Positions 11,219 to 21,820 of a stretch of DNA of 64,000 bases are shown piece after piece (positions within the stretch are counted from its first letter, which is position 1; each line of letters starts with the position of its first letter). Made by a program: the position numbers and the translations under genes. A model generated the notes under the pieces. It saw only the letters and a program-made list of their open reading frames with translations. It was not told the origin of the DNA and ran no database searches. The stretch comes from Flabesymbios commensalis (lineage: Eukaryota; Annelida; Polychaeta; Terebellida; Flabelligeridae): positions 65,335,890 through 65,399,889 of the forward strand of contig OZ024912.1 of the NCBI GenBank assembly GCA_964017125.1, read 5' to 3'.

Positions 11219-12654
11219 ATGGACACATTCACCATGGCACTGGCATCCTCTAGCCGGAATGCAGTGGCGCCTCTACAAACACCAACTAATTATTCCAGTG
11301 CAATATCAGTCAAATCAGATGGCTCTAAAAATGTTGGCTTTATTGCAAAGAAACTCAATAAAGAAGGCCATACAAGTCGGATCTCCTACATGGGACGCAT
11401 GTTGCTTGTGATGATGGTGCCTATTCTGGCCATATTTATCAAGTCTTCTTTGTCCCTGGATGCACATGTATACACAAAGCGGGTGGCTGATCAGATGGTG
11501 CTAGCAATAAAAAGATTTGAAAAGGTAGAGACTCTGGTGGAAAACCTGGGCGACGAATGTGGCATCACTACAAGATCTATGCTCTCTACACGCTTTAATA
11601 ATACTGTTTACAAAGACATAGATGAGACAGAACTGACCACTGACAAGACGATAGACTCCATTAAGTACTGGCCTCGGGAAGGTCTTAGTGTAAGAGGCGA
11701 ACTAATGAAACGACCTGTGCATGTCAAAGACATGATCAATTCACACAGAGATCAAGTTAAGAATTCCACAATAAGCGTCATTGAAAATATCCAACTTTAC
11801 GCTGACTTGACAGAATCTTTATTACAGTGGAGCTCGAAGCTGACTGTGGTACCGAAGTTTAGTAACCTAATGCCCCGTATGAACACACTGAACAGTTTGT
11901 TGCGGATATCTGATGCTTTGTGCCTTCAGAGGGTTTTAGGGGCCGTATTTTTCAGAAAGTGTCATACGACAACCAGACATCGTAGGTGGTTCACCAATTT
12001 AAATGGAGAGACAAAAGGATATTACACCATGGCTTTCTCTTCAAACACCAGCATATTTGCACGCGCAATATACAACGAACTGTATGTAGAGTCAGCTTTG
12101 GAACAGGAGATTAAAGAGCAGAGATCACTTTACATGCTGAATAACTATAAATTCTGTAGTGAACTATCAGAAGTTGATCTTTATAACAACAGTAAGACCT
12201 GGTTTGACAATATGACGAAGTACGTGGGTATTATAAGGAAGATAAGACAGATGATGATGAAAAGCTTCCTTGATGAAATCGATCAGATAGACAAGGACTC
12301 CAACATGACTTTACTATTCCAGTCACTCCTCATGCTCATGATAACCATGGTTTCCCTTTCTCTTGGTGTTTGGTACGGAATAAAAGTTCACAAAATCTTC
12401 AACAAAATAGCTTTGATCGCTAATTTACTGTCGCATCTAACACAGAAGTGTTCAGAAGAGAGAAAATGTGCAGACGATTTACTCTATCGTATTCTGCCTA
12501 AGAGTGTGGCAGATACTCTAAAATCTGGAAGAGATGTTCAAGCCGAAACCTACAAAAGTGTGACAATCTTCTTTAGTGACATTGTCAAATTCACAGAGAT
12601 TGCAGCACAATGTACTCCATTGGAAGTGGTTTTGCTTCTTAACAGTCTCTACAG
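11219..12654 (+). CDS. guanylate cyclase exon 1
   Basis: This long exon encodes the N-tail, both membrane segments ([18 protein letters not shown] and [20 protein letters not shown]), the extracellular domain and the first cyclase strand, through LLLNSLY. Several N-x-S/T glycosylation sites lie between the two membrane segments. It ends CTCTACAG|GTATAG with the last codon split after two bases. Confidence 0.92.
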
Positions 12655-15276
12655 GTATAGAACAATCCTTTTTATTTAGAGAAATTAAAAAAATAGTGAG
12701 AACAGCAAAATAAGTAAAGTAAATGCTTTTAAATTGTTTCTTCTCAACGATTGTCGTGTTAAAAGCTTGAATGATATGAGAAAAGTGCGTAATAATTCGA
12801 ATCACTTCAGATAAAAATAATATTTAAATGAAGTTTTGAATAAAATTAATCTGTTTAGATTAGGACAACATTCCGTTAAAGTATCATATTCTTTTTAACA
12901 AGATCATCAACACTGAAATTTATTTTAAATTAGAATCTATGATTTGATGTATATATGTGTACTACATTGTAATTGTGGCTAATTTTGTATCACTTCTGAG
13001 AATAATGTTTATGATAATGTTTATGATGTTCATGTTTATGACGAAGTGTATTATGATAGAGCGGATGATTGATTTGGTGATTTTTAGCATGTTTGATGAC
13101 ACCATAGAGCGTTACGATGTATACAAAGTGGAGACTGTGGGGGATGCCTACATGGTGGTGAGCGGGTTGCCTGAGGAAACCGAGCATCACGCTCTCCATA
13201 TCTGCTTCATGGCTCTGGACCTTGTACAGCGGGTGGTGGAATTCACGTCCCCTGTCAAAATAACACGTAGCATACAAATACGCGTGGGCATCCACTCTGG
13301 TAATGACAGTCAATGTTAAAATGTATGTAAACCACTGTTAAATCAACACAATACGATATTGATAAAACATTTATTTTTATCAAGTTAAATTAATTACACT
13401 AAGGTGTACCAGTATTTGGAAATATAATTGTAAGCCTACTATAAAGACAAATTTGTCTCGATTTAATAACTTTTTAATTTCATCTGATCCAAAATGAAAC
13501 AGAATATATTTACCTATTATATATCAGCGATATTTAGAGGAAACTATAAAAGTGCAGATTTATGCATGAGAAGTAAGTACAATCTCTTTCTAACTTCTGT
13601 ACAGATATACAACACCAAATACAATAAACACATACCCCGGTACACTGTTATAGTAACATCATTATAGTACTTATTTTTTAATTTCCGATGTTATCCCTTA
13701 ATGTTATCCCGTATTGACCTTTTTTACACCAGGTGCCTGTGTAGCCGGAGTTGTTGGTAATAAAATGCCACGATATTGTCTGTTTGGACAGACAGTGAAC
13801 ATAGCCTCACAGATGGAAAGCTCCAGCTCACGTGAGTACTCAGAGTTGTCCCTATAACTTAAGGCGCTGAAATAAGTTTCGTATAAATCATGGGGACCAA
13901 AGGGTTTTTTAATTTGAAATCATCATAAATGTCTTAGTTTCTGCTTCACTTGAATACCTACGTTATGGGTCTACGGTCATTATAAACATGGTAATTCTTT
14001 CAGTGTGGGGATTGACGTTAGACGTCAGAATCTGACGTGGGGATTGACTTTAGACGTCAGAATCTGACGTCGACAGACGTCGGATTCTGACGTCTAAAGT
14101 CGATCCCCGCGCTGTAAGGGTTAAATGAGAAAAAATATATCCTTGTGTTTAAAGGGTTGTATTAAAATAACTCTAGGCCCTGAATACTAAGGAGACAGAT
14201 TAAAAAACTCGCTATAAAACTTACTATTTGTATCCTATATATAATATTAATTGATTGTTGATTTCTGACAGCAAACCGTATTTTGGTGAGCGAGGAGACA
14301 GCAAAGCTCGTCTCCACAGAAGTCGACCAGGTGGTGATGTTGGAGCCTGCTAATCACGTCTACATTGAAGAGGTTGTATCTGGGGTTTTTAACTCATTTT
14401 CTGATATTTAAGTAGAACGCATAACTGCAATATCAGTTCGCATTGCATTTATCACCTACAAATATTTTTTAATGCTTTATAACTTATTAGCACCTTCATT
14501 ATTTTTCACTGCTCAAAGTTGTATTATAACTTTCTGCTCGCCAAAACATGGCTTTTGCTTAAGTGTGATAAAGCTGATTTTTTTTGCATAAACCATGGAG
14601 ACCAAAGGTTGGAAAAATTTTTTTTAATACGTTCCCATGTATTGATCATTACGTGCTCTCGGACAAAGAAATATTAGGCGACACAATCATTCCTAAGTCA
14701 TCATTTTTATTTTGGCTTCTTGCTATGTCCATAATATGTCAACATGTACATAGACTAGAATTGCGTACTTCTTTTAATTTTGTGTTGCGCGTTTACCAGG
14801 TAAGCGAGAAATAAGGACAAAATTTAATTTCGAACATGCCTGACCAAAATAAGAAATACGGGAGTAACTGGTAAATAGGGCTTTGGCACACTTGCTACGT
14901 TGCCACAGCAACCTAAAATTGAAAATATTCCCACAATTTATTCTGATCTATGCACATGATCACATAGTATGGACATATCAAGAAACGGAAATACAATTTT
15001 GGCTTTTGGATCATTTTTGGCCTGATTGTGTCGCTTTAATACATTCCAACGTAGCAAAGATGGAAAAAAATATTACGTTCCCATCAAAAATCAATACATG
15101 GCAACTTAATAAATATTTAAAATAATTTTTTGTACAATTCATGTTCTTGTTCCGTATGCAAGCAGCTTGGAGATGAAGGTCTGTCAGATGATGACATTGT
15201 TAAAATCCCATTCCATCAGGGTGAATCTAATGCCCATTCCACCAGGGTGATTCTAATACCCATTCCACCAGGGTGA
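11219..15276 (+). CDS. NIT-type receptor guanylate cyclase, possibly inactive
   Basis: Predicted to make cGMP from GTP at a membrane, under control of an extracellular nitrate/nitrite-sensor-like (NIT) domain. Spliced exons 1-4 give about 616 residues: cytosolic N-tail 1-58; TM1 about 59-79; extracellular region about 80-363; TM2 about 364-388; HNOBA-like linker about 415-445 ([12 protein letters not shown]); class III cyclase from about 446. The layout TM-NIT-TM-cyclase is that of animal NIT-GCs; I infer NIT from layout, not residue matches. Metal aspartates (FFSD454, VGD498) and guanine-choosing Glu494 and Cys565 are present. The transition-state Arg, expected four residues after Asn572, is Gln576, and FGD is FGQ. 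The closing segment with the VKGKG lysine is not found. An in-frame TGA near 11125 precedes the ATG at 11219. Confidence 0.9.
13088..13299 (+). CDS. guanylate cyclase exon 2
   Basis: An acceptor TTTTTAG precedes CATGTTTGATG. Joined to exon 1 it restores [19 protein letters not shown], the usual cyclase text. The exon carries [14 protein letters not shown] (Glu for guanine, second metal Asp) and ends RVGIHSG across a donor CACTCTG|GTAATG, phase 1. Confidence 0.93.
13733..13831 (+). CDS. guanylate cyclase exon 3
   Basis: The acceptor is ACACCAG and the donor CTCAC|GTGAGT. The exon reads [19 protein letters not shown] then [13 protein letters not shown]. Family members usually read CLFGDTVNTASRMES here. 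Asn572 is kept, but the arginine four residues later is glutamine (codon CAG at 13810-13812) and the FGD aspartate is also glutamine. Confidence 0.92.
13859..14124 (-). mobile_element. MITE family A, near-complete copy in cyclase intron 3
   Basis: TTAAGGCGCTGAAATA at one end and GCGCTGTAAGGGTTAA at the other flank the family body in reverse orientation. The palindromic head (about 13998-14110) holds four close TGACGTC words. It sits wholly within the intron between exons 3 and 4. Confidence 0.8.
14272..14372 (+). CDS. guanylate cyclase exon 4
   Basis: The acceptor TTTCTGACAG leads to [14 protein letters not shown] and [12 protein letters not shown], which match the late cyclase helix and strand. 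The donor is GAAGAG|GTTGTA, phase 0. Family members continue with a segment of the form RGxIxVKGKGxMxTYxL; it does not follow here or in the next 800 bp. Confidence 0.85.
14674..15039. mobile_element. MITE family C2 hairpin in cyclase intron 4
   Basis: The ends read TTAGGCGACACAATCA and TGATTGTGTCGCTTTAA, that is, inverted. The arms contain AGACTAGAATTGCGTA and related words shared with the C2 copy at 37919-38277. Flanking words ACGTTCCCAT occur on both sides (about 14629 and 15075), so the host site may itself be an older repeat. The missing cyclase segment would be expected in this intron. Confidence 0.65.
15166..15276 (+). CDS. tentative guanylate cyclase exon 5, runs into the minisatellite
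   Basis: A good acceptor (pyrimidine tract, GCAAGCAG) opens a phase-0 frame, [20 protein letters not shown], of 36 codons. It passes into the first units of the 26-bp minisatellite and stops at TGA 15274-15276. The acidic tail is plausible for a cyclase C-terminus, but the link to exon 4 rests only on phase, strand and spacing. Confidence 0.4.
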   Translation, partial: LGDEGLSDDDIVKIPFHQGESNAHSTRVILIPIPPG

Positions 15277-16004
15277 TTCTAATACCCATTCCACCAGGGT
15301 GATTCTAATGCCCATTCCACCAGGGTGAATCTAATGCCCATTCCACCAGGGTGATTCTAATGATTCTAATGCCCCCTCCACCAGGGTGATTCTAATGCCC
15401 ATTCCACCAGGGTGATTCTAATGCCCACTCCACCAGGGTGATTCTAATGCCCATTCCACCAGGGTGATTCTAATGCCCATTCCACCAGGGTGATTCTAAT
15501 ACCCATTCCACCAGGGTGATTCTAATACCCATTCCACCAGGGTGATTCTAATACCCACTCCACCAGGGTGATTCTAATGCCCATTCCACCAGGGTGATTC
15601 TAATGCCCACTCCACCAGGGTGATTCTAATGCCCATTCCACCAGGGTGATTCTAATGCCCATTCCACCAGGGTGATTCTAATGCCCATTCCACCAGGGTG
15701 ATTCTAATGATTCTAATGCCCCCTCCACCAGGGTGATTCTAATGCCCACTCCACCAGGGTGATTCTAATGCCCACTCCACCAGGGTGATTCTAATTCCCA
15801 TTCCACCTGGGTGATTCTAATGCCCATTCCACCAGGGTGATTCTAATGCCCATTTCACCAAGGTGATTCTAATGCCCATTCCACCAGGGTGATTCTAATG
15901 CCCATTCCACCAGGGTGATTCTAATGCCCATTCCACCAGGGTGATTCTAATGCCCATTCCACCAGGGTGATTCTAATGCCCATACCACCAGGGTGATTCT
16001 AATG
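15207..16004 (+). repeat. 26-bp minisatellite, about 30 copies
   Basis: The unit is 26 bp, with the core GGGTGATTCTAATGCCCA followed by TTCCACCA. Most copies differ by zero to two bases (common variants: ATACCC, CCACTCC). Two copies carry an extra 9-bp ATTCTAATG (about 15351 and 15699), 348 bp apart, which points to duplication of a block of about 13 units. The first, slightly diverged units overlap the tentative last cyclase exon. Confidence 0.97.
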
Positions 16005-16070
16005 TTAAACTGCTTCACACTCCGTCTGCTGATTCGATACAGAACCATCTTGTAATGCACGTGATACCAA

Positions 16071-16318
16071 CCGTTACAGCGCAGGGATCGCCTTTAGACG
16101 TCAGAATCTGACGTCTGCAGACCTCAGATTCCGACGTCTACAGTCGATCCCCGCACTAAAAGAGTAACATGTTTATAATGACTGCAGACCCATAATATAA
16201 TATGAGTATTTAAGTGAAGCGGAAAGAGCAAACTAATACATTTAAAATGTATCCAAATTGAAAAACCCCTTTGGTCTTAATGGTTTGTACAATAATATTT
16301 CAGCGTTGTAGGAGTTAA
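16071..16318 (+). mobile_element. MITE family A copy
   Basis: It starts CGTTACAGCGCAGGGA (a decayed left end), has a clear GACGTCAGAATCTGACGTC palindrome, the usual body, and ends CAGCGTTGTAGGAGTTAA. It lies 66 bp beyond the minisatellite. Confidence 0.75.
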
Positions 16319-16686
16319 TATATCTCCACGTCATAACTATTTCGTCCACTTTTGATTGATACACCAGTATTTAATAAAAAATGTTTTTATTATATTTTCT
16401 TAAACGTTATAATAAATATGTTTCCAGTGTTTTTTTTTCACGTGGGAACGTGATGATATTGTTTACACATTTATTGCATAAGATAAGTGATAACATGTTT
16501 TATTTTCATTGTGAAAGTAATAATAATTATATTCACATGTACATTACTTTGTCAAATGATTACGGATATGGGCTTCTATGAAAATCAAAATATTTTGTTG
16601 GATTGACCTTTATCAATAACTATTATAATCTCGACCCCCCCCCCCCCCCAGAAAACACTGGTATGGCCTATACAATGTCGGTTTAC

Positions 16687-17160
16687 ATATACGGAATACG
16701 GCGTTAGCTCATCGGTGTCGACTCGATCACTGAAGTTAAGCAACGCCGGGCCCGGTCCATAATAGGATGGGTGACCGCCTGGTTCTACCAGGTGCTGTAT
16801 GCACTAGGACATGCGTGCAGCGATGTCGTGTTGTAGGGCTCAGAAAACCACGTAAATTAGATGGCTCGTCTGACTGAACTAGAGTTGGACGTAAAAGAAC
16901 GTCAATGGACGTAGGCGCAGTTTCCATTCGGCGAGACCCCAGAAAATCCACAATGTGCGAGTACTTGGCACAAAAGGCGAATTTGCTTGGAATGAAAAAT
17001 AGCTTGCTGCGCCTCAATGGCAGCTCAGCTGTATATCTCGCAGAAGACTGAGTTGGCATTTAACTGATAACTGGTCTTGCTAAGTTACTCTCGATGTTCA
17101 GCGCTCTAAACAACCTCCGGCTGGATACATGCGCTATATAAGATTTCATTGATTCATTCA
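16687..17160 (+). mobile_element. SINE with a 5S rRNA-derived head
   Basis: The first 110 bp resemble 5S ribosomal RNA: TACGGCGT at the start, GAAGTTAAGCAACGCCGGGC (internal box A region), GGATGGGTGACCGCCTGG (box C region) and CAGGTGCTGTATGC at the end. An unrelated body of about 340 bp follows (GATGGCTCGTCTGACTGA, GACGTAGGCGCAGTTTCC). The tail GCGCTATATAAGATTTCATT with ATTCATTCA resembles LINE-type 3' ends. RNA polymerase III transcription from the internal boxes is the expected mode for 5S-derived SINEs. A second copy at 23562 confirms that it is dispersed. Confidence 0.85.
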
Positions 17161-19560
17161 TGACAGGGTTTACCAATGGACAGAAACAAATCCTGAGAAT
17201 TTTTTGTAAATGTGATAGCTTGTAAAATCATAAATTCGCGACACATTAATAACACACGAAAAAATCTTAATTCGAGACATTAATAAAGCATAAAATGCAC
17301 ACATAAAATGGTCGATAATGAACTTGTACAAAAAACATTAAAAAATGTATTATCTTACATAATTTAATAAATTCTTCCTTATATTAATAATTGTAAGCGA
17401 GGTTTTGGCACATTTTGCTACTATAACATCATCATTAAATTAAATCCGTAGCTTGGCGTCTTCGTCATAAGACGAATATAACAAGCCTGGATGGACTCAG
17501 ACGAATATGGTGAAACACGCACGAATAGTATAGGGGGATGACGAGGCGTCGACAGGTTCGCGACATAGATTTGTATTGCCCTTCGGCCCAGATGTGCTAT
17601 TTAAACATTCCAAAAATTGACTACTGTGCAAATTTCACAGCCAGAAGGTGAGAAATCAAGACGGACATTGCAATATGCGACAAACACACCTATAGATTAT
17701 TCCGAACAAAAACCGCGCTTGGTCAGTGAGCCAGGTGTAAGAGTTGTTTACAATGATAATTTAGTAGATATAATTACCAGTTTAGGAATAATGAACACTA
17801 CTTTGGCTTAAGATAATTAGAAAATTCGGCACTAACGTAGTAACAAAGGCCTATTTATTTTTCAGGATGACTATGCCATGAATGCATTTTGGTTGGATAA
17901 TTGTTAACGTTGGGTAGCCTACTTCCGTAGAGTGCCATGGTATCTAGACTACTACTATGTGAAGATCTCTGAAAATAAAACATCAAGCAAAGTGAGCAAA
18001 GACACAATATTTATGTGGGCCAGCATGGTGTACGAAAAATGAAAAAGACAGTAGCATAATACTGATTTTAAGTTTAAATTGATGCTATGTTTGTATAGCG
18101 TTACTGGTCTGATGAATGATAGCATGCTCCTAGTAGTCACTTGTGATCAAAGGTTAAGTGTGAGCAATGATAGGGTCAAATAACAGATGACAACTATGTA
18201 ATATTGTGGCTCTGATAATAATAATTATTATATTTATCACTAATGTATTAAATCGACATCGACTGGGCATAATTATGTTCGCCATGTACATGATTTTTTT
18301 GTGCTTTAATACTAATTTTATTAATTCATGCCAAGTAAGGTAATATATCCATTATTTTGGGGTCCCAAACTTATTGGGACTGACGAGATATGCCTTACTT
18401 CTTTTAGTTGTGTAACTATTTGTAAATCATCTGGAAATAGACGCGTTTACAACAATGCCCAGTAATTTTACATGTAAAATGTTATTTTATTACTCCAATT
18501 ACATGTGTACGGTAGGCCTATACTTAACTTGCCTATTACACGTATCTAATTGTATATACATGTAGTTCAACAAATATATTTAATTGAATATTGATCATTT
18601 AAGGAGGCATCGAGTCTCGTATTTTCATGTCATGAATACTTACGCTAATTTGGAAAATGCGAAGTTACTTAATTATAATCGTTGGCGTCGTTTAATAGAA
18701 AATAAATTATGATTATCCAATTATTTGACTTTGATATAAATTACTACATTCAACATCACTAAGTTTAAGAATATTGTTCCATTGTAAAAAACACTCCATA
18801 ATATTTGATATGTTTTAATGGTTGGTAATTATACTTTGTTATGTCATTTTGGTAATTAGGTTTAGCTGGTCTGTGATCTGTTGATAGTTTTGACTGATTG
18901 TGTTTTACAATAAACGTGGGGACAAATATTTTGTGTTAAGTAGTTCAGAAAGTATTACTTTTTATATTTCCGATTATCACAACTCCAGAATATTATTTTT
19001 ATTGTTATTGAATATAACTTATACCTGTGCCAACTGCAGTCATTTTGGTTAATAAGTTAGCTATTTTAATTATTTATATAACTAGTCTATGATGAAAAAA
19101 TATTGTACTCGTTTATATTTAGTTCAACAGCTTTTGGCAGTTTATATTGGTTGTGTTTTACAAGACATGTGGAGACAAACATTTGTGTTTATATTCAGAA
19201 ACAATAGTTTTATTTATATCGTGACTCAATGAGTAGACCTATGAGTATTATCACTGCATACGCGTGACAATTTCACGTTGATATGAACAGTTTTTTCTAT
19301 CCCGTCATTTACACAAAATAAGGAAATATGTGATCCCTGCTCTTTACTTTTTTACATTAGATTACTGATATGTGTTATACAGGCTTACTCATAATAAACA
19401 TCTAGCATACATACCATACAAATGAGAATTGAACAGTATTTTATTTATCTACGATAATATCTCTGATAAAAAATATGTAAAATTTTAAGTATCTATAGGC
19501 CTACTATCCCAAGGCTCTTATTCTAGGTAGGCCTACTAATTAAAAAAGACTACGTAATTC
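17161..19560. other. AT-rich intergenic stretch
   Basis: No gene or repeat family is supported. A 64-codon ORF at 17617-17811 has a fairly natural composition (PIDYSEQKPRLVSEPGVRVV) but no recognised family or splice context. Confidence 0.4.
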
Positions 19561-19564
19561 CAGG

Positions 19565-21820
19565 AGCTCCCGCTCTGAATTAGAATATGATTTAAGCAAT
19601 TTTGTGTAGGGTTATTAATGTAGTCCCAGGCTAGGTCACAAATCAAGACAACTAGGTCTAAGAGGATCAGTCTAAGAGTAAGATAAGAACTAGACAGTCT
19701 GTCAGAGATTGCAAACCTCCATTGAAATTAATGATCCTAATCAGTATCCCAGTAGGCCTAATGGTATACCTATCTGGCACAGTTTACCAGATATCAGGCC
19801 AATCGAGCTAAATAATGGCTGATTGACGGTCATTTCGAATCCGATATAGTTTAATTATTGCAGGGTGCATACTCCCCCAAAACCTCTCATTTTGTTTTAT
19901 GGTAATGGTCCAGCCATCTAACACAGTTTGCCAAATATTGGGCATGTAAAATTAATTAATGGCCGGCCGATAGGCAGACATTTTGAATCTAGTTAAAAAA
20001 TAGCAGGGTGCGTCCTCTTTCAATACATCACATTTGTTTAAATAGTAATGGTCTAGCCATCTAGCACGGCTGGCAAAATATTGGGCATGTGAAAGTAAAT
20101 AATGGCCGATAGGGGGCCATGGCAATTTTTAATTTGATCGAGTCGAAAGTTTTCAAGATGCAGCCTCTCCTGAAAACGTCACATTTTGTTTTATAGTAAT
20201 GGTCTGGCCATCTAGCACGGTTTACCTGATATCAGGCCTATCGAGGTAAATAATGCCGATTGTTGGCCATTTTGAATTCGATCAGAGTTAAAAAAATTCC
20301 AGGGTGCATCCTCCCCCGAAAACTCAACTTTTGTTTTATAGTAATGGTCTTGCCATCTAGCACGGTTTACCAAATATCGGCCATGTGAAAATGAATAATG
20401 GCCATTTTGAATTTGATCGAGTCTAAATTTTTCAAGATGCATCCTCTCCTGAAATCTCACATTTTGTTTTATAGTAGTGGTGTAGCCATCTAGTACGGTT
20501 TACCTGATATCAGATCTATCGAAGTAAATAATGCCGATTGTCGGCCATTTTTCATTTAAGAGTTAAAAAATTTCAGCATGAATCCTCCTCCAAAAACTCA
20601 CATTTTGTTTTATGGTAGAAGTAGTAGTAAATCATTGCATTACGTCACTTTTCGGCACAAAAGGTCTTTTAAGTGACCTTATAATACGATAAAAACGTTG
20701 TAGTCAATTGATGTGATGAATGGTGTACATATGATGATGTGAGGGTAGGGGTGATAGGGCAGTTTCGCTGTGCAATTTAATGCTGAAACTCTGTGGCATT
20801 TCGCGCAGCTCCGCTATCCTCGGGTCGGATAGTCCTCAGAGTAACAATAGGAAGGATCACTCCCTCTGGGTAACTCCATTCATCCCACGTGAGAGACCTA
20901 ATGGCAAACACGCTATTGCCGGTTATTTAAGGCTACCACGGCCTACATCAGCGCCAACACTGATGCGGGTGCTGCCACTGGCAATCCGTCCGAAGATTAT
21001 AGCCAGATACGAGGAGGCTGCAGTTTATGGTAATGGTCTTACCATCGAGCTCGGTTTACCAAATATCGGCCATGAGAAAAGGAATAATGGCCGAGCAGGC
21101 GGCCATTTTGAATTTGATCATGTCGATTTTTTTCAAGATGCATCCTCTCCTGAATCTCGCATTTTGTTTTATAGTAGGTCTAATGGTCCAGCCATCTAGC
21201 ACGGTTTACCAAATAACGGCCATGTGAAAGTGAATAATGGCAGAAAGGCGGCCATTTTGAAATTGATCAAGTCGATTTTTTTCAAGATGCATCCTCTCCT
21301 GAAATCTCACATTTTGTTTTATAGTAATGGTTTAGCTATGTAGCATGGTTTACCCAACATCAGGCCTGGCGAGGTGAATAATGGCCGATAGGCGGCCATT
21401 TTTAATTTGATCGAGTGGAAATTTTTCAAAATGCATTCTCTCCTGAAACCTTACAATTTGATTTATAGTAATGGTGTAGCTATTTTGAGCGGTTTTCATG
21501 ATATTTCAGTCAGATTTACCGATGTTATAAATTAGGTGAAAGTGCCGGGTCAAGATCAAGGTCCAAAAACCTGAAAAGGCATAACTAGGGATCTCAGAGA
21601 TCATGTATGTGCAATATGACTGTAATCGGCCCAGTAGTTTTCGAGATCTGCTCCGGAAACAAAGTGTGTCATTTATATTCACCTGGAAGTAACCCACATA
21701 CCAAAAATTGTTATCCTAGTTTATTTTTTTACAAAGTTATAAGCAAAAGAAGAGGTAAAAACCGGGACGGAGGCGGAATCCATAGCTCCCTCAGTCTCAC
21801 CTACGGTGACGGCGGGAGCT
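19565..21820 (+). mobile_element. composite element of about 145-bp tandem units, copy 1
   Basis: It starts near AGCTCCCGCTC and ends GGCGGGAGCT, a short inverted pair. Inside are about nine diverged units of roughly 145 bp, each with a CTAGCACGGTTTACC-like word, then ATAATGGCCGATAGGCGGCC and TGCATCCTCTCCTGAAA. A tail with GGTCCAAAAACCTGAAAAGG follows. The first 180 bp match 44485 onward base for base over long runs. No transposase is present. A 410-bp segment interrupts the array at 20616-21026. Confidence 0.85.
20616..21026. other. unrelated insert inside the 145-bp array
   Basis: The repeat pattern stops after CATTTTGTTTTATGGTA and resumes at TATGGTAATGGTCTTACC. The sequence between has a more balanced base composition and an open plus-strand frame (20780-21199, including LRLPRPTSAPTLMRVLPL) that reads on into the repeat. 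I do not recognise it. It could be captured host sequence or another small element. Confidence 0.5.

Noticed and set aside
15207-16004. CRISPR-like array
   Set aside because: Units of 26 bp are directly adjacent with no unique spacers; this is a minisatellite in a eukaryotic genome.
16736-17059. 107-codon minus ORF
   Set aside because: It is the antisense of the 5S-headed SINE; the second SINE copy yields a similar false ORF.
17617-17811. 64-codon plus ORF with gene-like composition
   Set aside because: No homologue recognised and no supporting splice sites or neighbours.
20212-21227. ORFs in the 145-bp repeat arrays (also 45958-46427)
   Set aside because: The same peptide-like text recurs with each DNA unit and is interrupted in most; it follows the repeat, not a gene.
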